From the NCBI RefSeq assembly GCF_900188165.1, contig NZ_FZOS01000005.1:124001-188000 (forward strand): a DNA stretch of 64,000 bases. Reading direction: 5' to 3'. The notes under the pieces were generated by a model that was not told where the DNA came from, did not search any database, and saw only the letters and a list, made by a program, of their open reading frames with translations. Of the stretch, positions 36,015 to 46,441 are shown in pieces. The DNA comes from Edaphosphingomonas laterariae. GTDB lineage: Bacteria > Pseudomonadota > Alphaproteobacteria > Sphingomonadales > Sphingomonadaceae. Within the stretch, counting starts at the first letter, position 1, and the number at the start of each line of letters is the position of its first letter. A program made the translations under genes and the position numbers.

Positions 36015-37064
36015 CTAGCCGACCAGCAGCATCGCCGCCGCGATGGAGAGGGCGAGGGCGACAAGCGTTGCGCCGGCGATCACCAGCAGCGGGCGGGGGC
36101 CGCCGGCCATCAGCGTCTGCATGGGCGATCGGATGCCGGTAGCGGTGACCGCGCAGGCGAGCAGGGCGGCAGCGCCGTCATCGGCGGCATGGTTGACGAA
36201 AGCGGGGACAATGCCCGTGGAGTTCAGCGCGGCGAGGCCGAAGAAGCCGACGACGAACCAGGGCAGGCCGGCGAACTTGGCCTTGCGCCCGTCTTCGGCC
36301 GGGAAGAACCAGGCGATCGCGGCGAGCACGGGGGCGAGCAGGGCGACGCGGCTGAGCTTGGCGATGGTGGCGATTTCGCCCGCCGGCGCGGAATAGGAAT
36401 AGCCGGCACCCAGCGCCTGCGCGACATCGTGGATCGATGCGCCGAGCATGAAGCCGGCCGCCTTGTCGCCCATCGCCAGTTGGTGCGCGATCAGCGGATA
36501 GGCGACCATGGCGAGCGAACTGGCCGCCGAAATGCCGACGAGGACGAGGGTGAGCTGGCCTTGGCCCGCGCGCTTTTCGCCAAGCACGGTGGCAATCGCG
36601 AGCGCCGCCGATGCGCCGCAGATCGCGACCGCACCGCCCGCCAGTGCGCCGAAGGCCGCGCCGAAGCCGAGCAGGCGGGCGATGCCGACGCCGGATAGCA
36701 GGGTGAGCGCGAGGATGAGGACGATCGCGGCGAAGGCGGCCGGGCCGAGATCGACGATCTGGCCCAGCGTGATCCGCGCGCCGACCAGCACGATCCCCCA
36801 GCGCAGCAGCGTGCGCGACGCGAAGGCGAGGCCGGGGGCGAGGCGCTGGTCCGCGCTCAGGAAATTGAGGGCCAGGCCGACGAGCAGGGCCATCAGCGTC
36901 AGCGGCGCGCCATAGCGTTCGGACAGATAGGCTGCCGCCAGCGTGGCCAGCGTCGCCAGGATCAGCCCCGGCCCATAATCCTGCCAGCGGACGACGGGGG
37001 CGGGTTCGAGATCGCCATAAAGATCGGCAGCGGCGGGGAGCGCGGGGCGGTGTTGGTTCTTCAA
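36015..37064 (-). CDS. YeiH-family putative sulfite/sulfate exporter
   Basis: 349 residues with about ten hydrophobic helices, the UPF0324/YeiH (PSE) family. GGAVAICGASAALAIATVLG and MLGASIHDVAQALGAGYSYS are signature stretches. The family is called putative sulfate exporter because members such as TauZ accompany sulfonate-degrading genes. Placed between a sulfoquinovosidase and a sulfonate monooxygenase, it is well suited to export sulfite, but that is inference. The start is TTG with GAGGA upstream; no ATG is available before the first helix. Opposite strand to the reductase-monooxygenase pair. Confidence 0.85.
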   Translation of the reverse strand: MKNQHRPALPAAADLYGDLEPAPVVRWQDYGPGLILATLATLAAAYLSERYGAPLTLMALLVGLALNFLSADQRLAPGLAFASRTLLRWGIVLVGARITLGQIVDLGPAAFAAIVLILALTLLSGVGIARLLGFGAAFGALAGGAVAICGASAALAIATVLGEKRAGQGQLTLVLVGISAASSLAMVAYPLIAHQLAMGDKAAGFMLGASIHDVAQALGAGYSYSAPAGEIATIAKLSRVALLAPVLAAIAWFFPAEDGRKAKFAGLPWFVVGFFGLAALNSTGIVPAFVNHAADDGAAALLACAVTATGIRSPMQTLMAGGPRPLLVIAGATLVALALSIAAAMLLVG

Positions 37065-37094
37065 GGTCGTCCTCGGGGGCGCGGGCCGGGTGTT

Positions 37095-37112
37095 TCAGAC
37101 AGCGTTATCATA
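37095..37112. promoter_or_regulatory. Candidate LacI operator, exporter side
   Basis: TCAGACAGCGTTATCATA matches 11 of 14 defined positions of TATGnCAnCGnTGnCATA. It sits in the divergent region 30 bases upstream of the exporter start. Confidence 0.4.
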
Positions 37113-37163
37113 TTTTTTCGGGGAGGCTCGACTTTTTGTGCCGGGCGGCGTTATGACCGGACG

Positions 37164-37181
37164 TATGACAGCGATGACATA
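37164..37181. promoter_or_regulatory. Candidate LacI operator, reductase side
   Basis: TATGACAGCGATGACATA fits all 14 defined positions of TATGnCAnCGnTGnCATA, being the most symmetrical of the three sites. It overlaps the likely start codon of the aldo-keto reductase, so either the reductase starts further upstream or repressor binding would block early transcription. Confidence 0.45.
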
Positions 37182-38082
37182 TCTGCCCGCGCCAGCGGAA
37201 TCCCGCCTTCTCGGCAAGAGCGGCCTCACGGTATCCCCGATCGCCTGGGGCATGTGGCGCTTTGCCGGCGATGATGTCGCTGCGGCACGCGCCCGGATCG
37301 AGGCGGCGCTGGCGGCAGGCGTGACGCTGTTCGACACGGCAGACATTTACGGCCCCGACAATGGCGAGCCATTCGGCGCCGCCGAAAAGCTGTTGGGCCG
37401 CGTCTTCGCCGAAGATCGCGCGCTGCGTAACCGCATGGTGATCGCCACCAAGGGCGGGATCGAAATGGGCACGCCCTATAATTCCGGTGCGGCCTATATC
37501 GAGGCGGCGATCGATGCGTCGCTGCAGCGGTTGGGCGCCGATCATGTCGAGCTGTGGCAGATCCACCGCCCCGACATGCTGACCCACCCCGCCGAAGTGG
37601 CGCGCGCGCTGGAAAAGGCCCATGCGGCGGGCAAGATCGGCGCGGTCGGCGTGTCCAATTACACCGTGTCGCAGGCGGCGGCGCTGATGGCGTTCCTGCC
37701 GATGCCGCTGGTCAGCCACCAGCCGGAATTTTCGGCGCTCAAGCTTGATCCGCTGAACGACGGCCTGTTCGATCAGGCGATGACCCACGACGTCGCCGTG
37801 CTCGCTTGGTCGCCGTTGGGCGGCGGCCGCATCGCCGATCCGCAGGATGCGCGTTCGCTGCGCGTGGCGGCGGCGCTGGATGCCAAGGCGATCGAATATG
37901 GCGTGTCGCGATCGGCGGCCGCCTATAGCTGGATCATGGCGCATCCGGCGCGCCCGATCCCCATCGTCGGAACGCAGAATCCGGCCCGCATCGCGGAAAT
38001 CCCGGACGCGCTGAAACCCCGCTGGACCCGCGCCGACTGGTATGCGGTGCTGGTGGCATCCCTGGGAGAAAATCTGCCATGA
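37174..38082 (+). CDS. smoB: Aldo-keto reductase, likely 6-oxo-glucose reductase
   Basis: 302 residues of AKR (TIM barrel). The catalytic tetrad is complete: Asp and Tyr in FDTADIYG, Lys in VIATKGG, His in LWQIHRPD. C-terminal NADP-binding residues fit PIVGTQNPARI. In the sulfo-SMO pathway an AKR (SmoB) reduces 6-oxo-glucose, made by the flavin monooxygenase, to glucose; the gene order here (AKR followed by monooxygenase, ATGA overlap) fits that role. Candidate starts are 37138 (GTG), 37153, 37165 and 37174 (ATG); the last fits AKR N-termini best but lies inside a putative operator. Confidence 0.8.
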   Translation: MTYLPAPAESRLLGKSGLTVSPIAWGMWRFAGDDVAAARARIEAALAAGVTLFDTADIYGPDNGEPFGAAEKLLGRVFAEDRALRNRMVIATKGGIEMGTPYNSGAAYIEAAIDASLQRLGADHVELWQIHRPDMLTHPAEVARALEKAHAAGKIGAVGVSNYTVSQAAALMAFLPMPLVSHQPEFSALKLDPLNDGLFDQAMTHDVAVLAWSPLGGGRIADPQDARSLRVAAALDAKAIEYGVSRSAAAYSWIMAHPARPIPIVGTQNPARIAEIPDALKPRWTRADWYAVLVASLGENLP

Positions 38083-39164
38083 CCGATCGGGCGCCGTGCG
38101 AGATCAGCTGGTTTTCCGCGCTTTGCGACGATGATTACGAGTTTCTGGGCCAGCCCGACCCCAAGTTGCAATCGTCGTGGGAACATTGCCGCGATATCGT
38201 GCTGCAGGCCGAAAGCGGCGGTTTCGACAATATCCTGCTGCCGTCGGGCTATGCGCTGGGCATCGACAGCACCGCCTTTGCGGCCGGGATCGCGCCGTTG
38301 CTCCAGCGTATCCGCCTGCTGCTCGCCATCCGCGTCGGCGAGATGTGGCCGCCACAGCTGGCCCGCCAGATCGCTACGATCGATCGGATGCTGGGCGCCG
38401 ATGGTAATGGAAATGGGCGGCTGGCGATCAACATCATCTCGTCCGACATGCCGGGCGAAACGCTGGCCTCCGCCCCGCGTTATGCCCGCACCGTCGAGGC
38501 GATGCACATCCTGAAGACGCTGCTCAACGGCCAGCCGCTCGACCATGATGGCGAATTCTGGAAGCTCAAGGTCGATCCGCCGCGCCTCGGCACGCTTTCG
38601 GGCAGGGCGCCGCAATTCTATTTTGGCGGGCTATCCGAAGATGCGCGTGAGGCGGCGGCCAAGGGGTGCGACGTCTATCTGATGTGGCCCGACAAGCAGG
38701 AGGCCGTGGCCGCGATCATCGCCGATATGAAGGCGCGCGCGGCGAAGCATGGCCGCACCCTGCGCTTCGGCTATCGCGCCCATGTGATCGTGCGCGAGAC
38801 GGAGGCCGAGGCGCGGGCGGCGGCCGATCGTCTGCTTTCCAAGCTCGACGCCGAAACCGGTGCCGCGATCCGGGCGAAATCGCTGGATTCCAAGTCGGCC
38901 GGCGTGGCCGCGCAGGCGGCGTTGCGCGAAGGCGCGGGTGACGATGGCTATGCTGAAGCCAATTTGTGGACCGGCGTCGGCCGGGCGCGATCGGGTTGCG
39001 GCGCGGCGATCGTCGGCGATCCCGATCAGGTGCTCGCCAAGCTGGAAAGCTATCGCGCGATGGGGATCGAGGCGTTCATCCTGTCGGGCTATCCGCACGC
39101 GGCCGAAGCCGATCTGTTCGCCCGCCACGTGCTGCCGCGGATCGACCACGGCCCGCTGGGCTAG
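38079..39164 (+). CDS. smoC: LLM-class flavin monooxygenase, likely SQ desulfonating
   Basis: 361 residues of the luciferase-like alkanesulfonate monooxygenase group (SsuD/SmoC). Core features: ISWFSALCDDDYEFLGQPD near the start, GFDNILLPSGYALGIDS, RLLLAIRVGEMWPPQLARQI, NIISSDMPGET, and ISGY-like LSGYPHAAEADLFARHVLP at the end. Using FMNH2 and oxygen it would remove the sulfonate of sulfoquinovose as sulfite to leave 6-oxo-glucose. The start overlaps the reductase stop (ATGA). A flavin reductase (SmoA) to supply FMNH2 is not found in the window. SsuD-like activity on other sulfonates cannot be excluded. Confidence 0.82.
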   Translation: MTDRAPCEISWFSALCDDDYEFLGQPDPKLQSSWEHCRDIVLQAESGGFDNILLPSGYALGIDSTAFAAGIAPLLQRIRLLLAIRVGEMWPPQLARQIATIDRMLGADGNGNGRLAINIISSDMPGETLASAPRYARTVEAMHILKTLLNGQPLDHDGEFWKLKVDPPRLGTLSGRAPQFYFGGLSEDAREAAAKGCDVYLMWPDKQEAVAAIIADMKARAAKHGRTLRFGYRAHVIVRETEAEARAAADRLLSKLDAETGAAIRAKSLDSKSAGVAAQAALREGAGDDGYAEANLWTGVGRARSGCGAAIVGDPDQVLAKLESYRAMGIEAFILSGYPHAAEADLFARHVLPRIDHGPLG

Positions 39165-39213
39165 GGCGCCTTCAATCACCTGCTGACTCGGAATTTGCTC
39201 TAAGCGCGCGCCG

Positions 39214-39246
39214 GCCCGGTTCGTCAGCGCCGCCCGGTTCGTCAGC
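39214..39246. repeat. Short direct repeat at thioesterase 3' end
   Basis: GCCCGGTTCGTCAGC occurs twice with an 18-base period (39214-39228, 39232-39246). The second copy includes the stop codon of the thioesterase gene on the minus strand, so it looks like a small tandem duplication. Confidence 0.6.
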
Positions 39247-39628
39247 TCCGGTTGAGCGACATGATCATCCGGGCGGCCGCGATCGGCCGTTCGGGATCGT
39301 CCTGCCATGCCTCGATCGCGACATTGGCGATGCGATTGCCGATGCGGGTGACGCTGCCTTGCGCGAAGGTTTCGACAAGGCGGCCGCCGCGCATGAAATC
39401 AATGGTGACGTTGACCGGCTTCACCTTCGGCCGGTCCTCGCCCAGGGCGCGGTGCAGCGCGACCATGCCGGCGATTTCCATCAGCCCGGTGATGGCGCCG
39501 CCATGGAGGAAACCGGGGCGGCCGAGCACATGATCGCCCGCCGGCATCGCGACGCGCAGATCATCCCCTTCGCCGACCAGCGTCAGCCGCAGGAAATCGG
39601 CATAAGGCGGAAGCTGGATTGTCATCAT
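39242..39628 (-). CDS. PaaI-type hotdog thioesterase (second of pair)
   Basis: 128 residues, single hotdog domain. GFLHGGAITGLMEIAGMVAL is the central helix with the Asn/His-Gly-Gly motif, followed by VNVTIDFMRGGR. It resembles PaaI/YbgC-like acyl-CoA thioesterases. Its start overlaps the stop of the upstream hotdog gene (ATGA), indicating co-translation and possibly a hetero-oligomer. Substrate unknown. The 3' end carries a short direct repeat. Confidence 0.85.
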   Translation of the reverse strand: MMTIQLPPYADFLRLTLVGEGDDLRVAMPAGDHVLGRPGFLHGGAITGLMEIAGMVALHRALGEDRPKVKPVNVTIDFMRGGRLVETFAQGSVTRIGNRIANVAIEAWQDDPERPIAAARMIMSLNRS

Positions 39629-40065
39629 TCGTCCGTGAACATGAAGGTGCCGGCGACATGCGCCACCGGATCGGCGGGATCGCCGTCATGCGCCTGGCCG
39701 CGCACGAAGGCGATGCGGCGGGTGACGCGATAGCATTCGCCACGCCCGAACACGGTGCGGCCGGGCACGGCGGGGCGCAAATAATCGACGCGCATGTCCA
39801 GCGTCGCCTGCGGGCGGAAGATGTTGGTCCGCCGCCAGATCGCCATGCTGGTCGCCATGTCCATCAGCGCGAAGATCGGGCCGGAAGCGAGCACGCCGGT
39901 ATCGGCATTGCCGATCAGCCGGTCGTCATAATCGAGCGCGAGTTCCACCCAGTCGTCGCCATGGTTCACATAACGAATGCCCATCGCGCCATTGTGGCCG
40001 TGGGTGCGGATCGCATCGGTGAAGCGGGCTGGATCGAAGGTCATGCCGACGGGTTGCTGTGCCAT
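39625..40065 (-). CDS. PaaI-type hotdog thioesterase (first of pair)
   Basis: 146 residues. SGPIFALMDMATSMAIW replaces the classical HGG helix and VDYLRPAVPGRTVFGRG forms the second strand pair, so it is a hotdog protein of the PaaI group. Together with the overlapping downstream gene it may form a mixed thioesterase. It is separated from cysK by a 10-bp hairpin; whether it shares the cysK transcript is unclear. Confidence 0.85.
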   Translation of the reverse strand: MAQQPVGMTFDPARFTDAIRTHGHNGAMGIRYVNHGDDWVELALDYDDRLIGNADTGVLASGPIFALMDMATSMAIWRRTNIFRPQATLDMRVDYLRPAVPGRTVFGRGECYRVTRRIAFVRGQAHDGDPADPVAHVAGTFMFTDE

Positions 40066-40109
40066 GTCCTGCGCTTAATCCGGCCGGGCGATGGCCGCAA
40101 CCGTGATGG

Positions 40110-40140
40110 GCGGGGCGGCGCGAAATGGCGGCCGCCCCGC
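40110..40140. repeat. Inverted repeat downstream of cysK
   Basis: GCGGGGCGGC and GCCGCCCCGC form a perfect 10-bp stem around an 11-base loop, 10 bases after the cysK stop on the minus strand. There is no U tract, so it may slow or end transcription together with Rho. Confidence 0.5.
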
Positions 40141-40150
40141 GACAGGCAGC

Positions 40151-41067
<917 letters not shown>

Positions 41068-41071
<4 letters not shown>

Positions 41072-42345
41072 TTCGCATTCTCCTGCACGGGTATGTCTTC
41101 CAATGTTTGCGGCGGCGCGAAGGTTTTCGCCCGGCTGATTTCCGGGAACCAGCGCGCCCATAATAGGGTGACTGCGATCGCGCCGACACCCCCGGCGACA
41201 ACCGCCGCCACCGGGCCGACCAAAGCGGCGAGAAAGCCGGATTCGGCCTCGCCCAGCTCGTTCGATCCCGAAATGAACAGGGTGGAAACCGCGCCGACGC
41301 GGCCGCGCATTGCATCCGGCGTGTAGATCTGGATCAGCGACTGGCGGACATAGACCGAGAACATGTCCGCCGCGCCGAGCAGCGCCAGGCAGCCGAGCGA
41401 CAGCGGCAGCCAGCGCGACAGGCCGAAGGCGATCGTGGCCGCGCCGAACACGGCGACCGCGCCCAGCATCTTGATGCCGACATTGTTTCGGAGCGGCCGG
41501 AACGCGAACCACAAAGCGACGAGTGCCGCCCCCACGGCGGGCGCCGCGCGGAGATGGCCGAGCCCGGCGGGGCCGACCGCCAGCACGTCGCGCGCGAAGA
41601 TCGGCAGCATCGCCGTCGCCCCGCCGAGCAGCACGGCGAACAGATCGAGCGAGATTGCACCGAGCACGAGCCGGTTGTGGCGAACGTAGCGCAGCCCATC
41701 CACCATCTGCGCCCACGGGTTGGCCTTGCCGTCCAGCGAGGTGCGCGGCACCGGCCGGATCGTCAGCAGCGCCACGAAAGCGAGCGCGAACAGGCCGCCG
41801 GACGCGGCATAAGGCAGCCAGTGGCTGTGCGCGTAGAGATAGCCGCCGGCGGCCGGGCCAAGGATCGCGCCCGTCTGCCACGCGATCGAACTGAGCGCGA
41901 TCGCATTGGGCAGCACGGCCGCCGGCACCAGATTGGGGGCAAGGGCCGAAAGCGCCGGGCTGGCGAAGGCTCGCGCAACGCCGAGCAAGGCGGCGACCGC
42001 GAACAAGGCGGGCAGGCTGGTCGTGTCGTGCCAGGCGAGCCAACCCAGTGCCGCAGCGCAGCCGGCTTCGAGCAGGACCGCCGCGCGCGCGATCCAGCGG
42101 CGATCGACGCGATCCGCCGTCCAGCCGACGATCAGGGTGAGGGCGAGCAGCGGCACGAACTGGAACACGCCGACCAGCCCGAGCTGGAGGGCGGCTTCCC
42201 TGGGCGGCATTGTCCGCCGCGCGATATCGTAGACCTGCCACCCGATCACCACGACCATGCTGTTCTGGGCGATGGTCGTCACCAGCCGCGCGAACCAGAA
42301 CGCCCTAAAATCACGGATGCGGAACGGATGGGGCGAAGCGCTCAT
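41068..42345 (-). CDS. MFS transporter (EntS-like)
   Basis: 425 residues, 12 predicted helices. The start is [22 protein letters not shown], typical of the MFS_3 (EntS) group, with [11 protein letters not shown] as the loop 2-3 motif and a second copy, [19 protein letters not shown], in the C-terminal half. EntS-type proteins export siderophores or drugs. It is co-translated with cysK. It is not a typical sugar or sulfosugar importer, so it is not assigned to the sulfosugar locus. Confidence 0.85.
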
Positions 42346-42432
42346 GTTGTGCGTCTAAGCCGATCCCGCCGGGGTGGGCAATCGGCCTTTTATCTATCTG
42401 CAAAATAGAAAAATGATTACGCCCAAAAGAAG

Positions 42433-42525
42433 AGCGGGCCGGCAAGGGAACCGGCCCGCTCGGTATCACCGCCCTGGGGGGGGAAGGGCGGTTTGTTCAG
42501 ACGGTTGGGGGAGTGTCCGTCTGAA
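42433..42525. other. Three consecutive strong hairpins
   Basis: Three inverted repeats follow one another with G-rich loops: 42433-42460 (10-bp stem AGCGGGCCGG / CCGGCCCGCT), 42468-42492 (8-bp stem ACCGCCCT / AGGGCGGT) and 42496-42525 (9-bp stem TTCAGACGG / CCGTCTGAA). The second is followed by TTGTT on the plus strand; the first by CTTCTTTT on the minus strand, so the first probably ends the transcript of the 42580 gene. The third has no such tail. Confidence 0.6.
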
Positions 42526-42579
42526 AGCGATATGGGTGGTGGCGATCGGCTTTTCCACCCTGCCTAGGGGTCAATCGGA

Positions 42580-42903
42580 TCATATCTTCGTATGATCGGC
42601 ACGGCTTGCCTTGCCCGTCCCTTGCGCGAACCAGGCGATCGCCGGCGCGCTCACCGCATAGGACAAGGCGGCGGCGAGCAGGCCGAGCAGGGGGTCGCCG
42701 AAATAGCTTCCCGTCACGGCGGCCGATGCGGTGGAGGTGGGCAGGCCCAGGGCGATCGGGCCGATCAGGCTTTTCCAGCGCGGCGCTGGCGCGGCGCGGC
42801 GCGGACGCAGCCATTCGCGCGGGGCGGGGGCCGCGATTTCGCCGGTGCGGGCAAAGCTGTGGAGGGGGATGCCTTCCGCCGCGTTGAGATCGAGAAAACC
42901 CAT
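42580..42903 (-). CDS. Hypothetical membrane protein
   Basis: 107 residues with a short cytoplasmic N-terminus (GFLDLNAAEGIPLH), basic and Pro-rich middle (WLRPRRAAPAPRW) and two hydrophobic helices near residues 50-65 and 70-92. I do not recognise the family; the repeated Leu/Ala-rich helices could form a small membrane regulator. The start is supported by an ACAGGG sequence. It is divergent from the histidine kinase gene. Confidence 0.55.
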   Translation of the reverse strand: MGFLDLNAAEGIPLHSFARTGEIAAPAPREWLRPRRAAPAPRWKSLIGPIALGLPTSTASAAVTGSYFGDPLLGLLAAALSYAVSAPAIAWFAQGTGKASRADHTKI

Positions 42904-43039
42904 GGCCCTGTTCCATCCGGAAAGTTGCCACGTCGAAATGCCCTGAATGGCGGGTGAATTGAATCAGACCTGGGGGTGGAATGGCCGTGCTTTAATATGG
43001 CGGCATCATACTTAGGTTTGATGCGATGCAGCGAATGGC

Positions 43040-43080
43040 GCTGGACGTCGCCATCTGGCTTTGAGAAAATCGCGTCCAGC
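43040..43080. promoter_or_regulatory. Inverted repeat before the PAS histidine kinase
   Basis: GCTGGACG and CGTCCAGC form an 8-bp inverted repeat separated by 25 bases, ending 15 bases before the kinase start. It may be an operator or a leader hairpin that overlaps the ribosome-binding region. Confidence 0.35.
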
Positions 43081-43094
43081 CCAAGCCGGAGAAT

Positions 43095-44759
43095 ATGAAC
43101 GTGGCCACCATCGTGCCCCAGCCGAGCCTTAGCCCGTCGCCGGATGCCGGCCGGCAGCCGCCCGCCGACCTGGCGAACCTGCTCGACCTGAGCGACGATA
43201 CGCTGTCCATTCGTGGCGGCGACGGCGCGATGCAGTTCTGGAACGGTGGATCGACCCGGCTTTACGGTTGGGCGGCCGAGGATATGGCGACGCCGGGCAG
43301 CTATGCGCGGATGCACACGCGCTTCGACACGGCCGAGGAGGATGTGCTGGCCGAGCTTGTCCGCACCGGGCGCTGGGAAGGCCATGTCACCCGCACCACG
43401 CGCGACGGCCGCGAAGTGCTGGTTTCGGTGCGCTGGGCGGCCAGCCGGACGGAGGACGGCACGATCGACCGCATCGTCGAAACCGGCCGCGACGTGACGT
43501 GGGACATCATCCTGGAGGAGGATTTCCGGCGGAGCGAATATCGCTATCGCAATATGTTCCAGGCGATGGCGGTGTCCTTCTGGGAGCTCGATTTTTCGGC
43601 GGTGAAGCAGATGGTGGCCGAATGGAGCCACCCCAATGAAAGCGACCTTGCCGCTTTCTTCGCATCGGCGCCCAATGCGATCCGCAACTCGATGGCCAAG
43701 ACGCGGATCGTGGACGTCAACGACAAGACCTTGCGGATGTTCGGCGCCAGGACGCGCGAGGATCTGGGCGAGACGATGGAGCGCTTCTGGCCGCGCGAGA
43801 GCGAGCCTGTGTTCGCGGCCAGCGGCATCGCGGCGATGGCGGGGCGGCCGACCTTCGAGGCCGAAACCAAGATGCTCACGCTCGACGGTCGCGAGATCGA
43901 CGTGATGTTCACCTGGAGCTTTCCGCCGCAGGAAATGGGCCATGGCACCGTGCTGGTGGGCATCGTCGATATTACCGGCCGGTTGCGCGTGCAGCAGGAA
44001 TTGCAGCGCGTTCAGGGCGAACTGGCCCATGCCGCGCGGGTGGCGACGCTGGGCGAGCTGGCGGCGTCGATCGCGCATGAGGTGAACCAGCCGCTGGCCG
44101 CGATCGTCAATTTCGGCGAGGCGGCGAAGCGCTGGATGTTCCGGCCCGAACCCGACATGGCCGAAGCCAATACCGCCATCGAACGGATGATCGCCGATAG
44201 CCGCCGGGCATCGGACATCATCGGCCGTATCCGGGGCATGGCGACCAAATCGGCGCCCAAGCCGACGCTGTTCCATCCGTGCGAAGCGGTGCGCGAGGCG
44301 GTGCAGCTATGCCGGCACGACATGCAGTCGCGCGGCGTGGCGCTCAGCATCGCCGAGATCGCCGGGCTGCCGCGCGTGCGCGCCGATCGCATCCAGATCC
44401 AGCAGGTGGCGGTGAACCTGATCGTCAACGCCATCCAGGCGATGGCGGATTTGCCGGAGGAGCGCCGCGCGCTGGTGATCCGCACGCGGCTGACGCCCGA
44501 CAATATGGTGTTGATCGAGGTGCAGGACAGCGGCCCCGGTATCGATCCGGCGGTGGCCGACCGCCTGTTCACCGCCTTTGCCAGCACCAAGGAGAGCGGC
44601 ATGGGCATGGGGCTTTCGATCAGCCGCTCGATCGTCGAGGCCCATGGCGGCAAGATCAGCGGGCGCGCCAACCATGACGGCCCGGGCGCGACCTTCGCCT
44701 TCAGCCTGCCGATGGCCGAAGGCGAAAAGCTGGACGTTCCCTGCCCCTACGCCGCCTGA
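43095..44759 (+). CDS. Orphan PAS-domain sensor histidine kinase
   Basis: 554 residues, soluble (no membrane helix). Two PAS-like domains occupy about residues 25-140 and 150-300, followed by a coiled coil (LQRVQGELAHAARVATLGEL), the HisKA H-box SIAHEVNQPLAAIVNF with the phosphorylated His, and a GHKL ATPase domain (NLIVNAIQAM, QDSGPGID, GMGMGLSISRSIVEAHGG). The kinase core resembles FixL/DctB-type kinases. No response regulator is adjacent, so its partner is elsewhere. An inverted repeat lies just upstream. GGAGAAT precedes the ATG. Confidence 0.9.
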   Translation: MNVATIVPQPSLSPSPDAGRQPPADLANLLDLSDDTLSIRGGDGAMQFWNGGSTRLYGWAAEDMATPGSYARMHTRFDTAEEDVLAELVRTGRWEGHVTRTTRDGREVLVSVRWAASRTEDGTIDRIVETGRDVTWDIILEEDFRRSEYRYRNMFQAMAVSFWELDFSAVKQMVAEWSHPNESDLAAFFASAPNAIRNSMAKTRIVDVNDKTLRMFGARTREDLGETMERFWPRESEPVFAASGIAAMAGRPTFEAETKMLTLDGREIDVMFTWSFPPQEMGHGTVLVGIVDITGRLRVQQELQRVQGELAHAARVATLGELAASIAHEVNQPLAAIVNFGEAAKRWMFRPEPDMAEANTAIERMIADSRRASDIIGRIRGMATKSAPKPTLFHPCEAVREAVQLCRHDMQSRGVALSIAEIAGLPRVRADRIQIQQVAVNLIVNAIQAMADLPEERRALVIRTRLTPDNMVLIEVQDSGPGIDPAVADRLFTAFASTKESGMGMGLSISRSIVEAHGGKISGRANHDGPGATFAFSLPMAEGEKLDVPCPYAA

Positions 44760-44787
44760 CGACGGCGTGGGGCGGGCAGGGCGAGTG

Positions 44788-46374
<1,587 letters not shown>

Positions 46375-46441
46375 TCATAACACGGTTACGCGGGGCCGAA
46401 GCGGCCGTTTTGACGTCAGTGGAGCGGTTAAGCCAGCAAGC

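Noticed and set aside
36189-36698. Plus-strand frame opposite the exporter gene
   Set aside because: Charged low-complexity sequence opposite a well-predicted ten-helix membrane protein.
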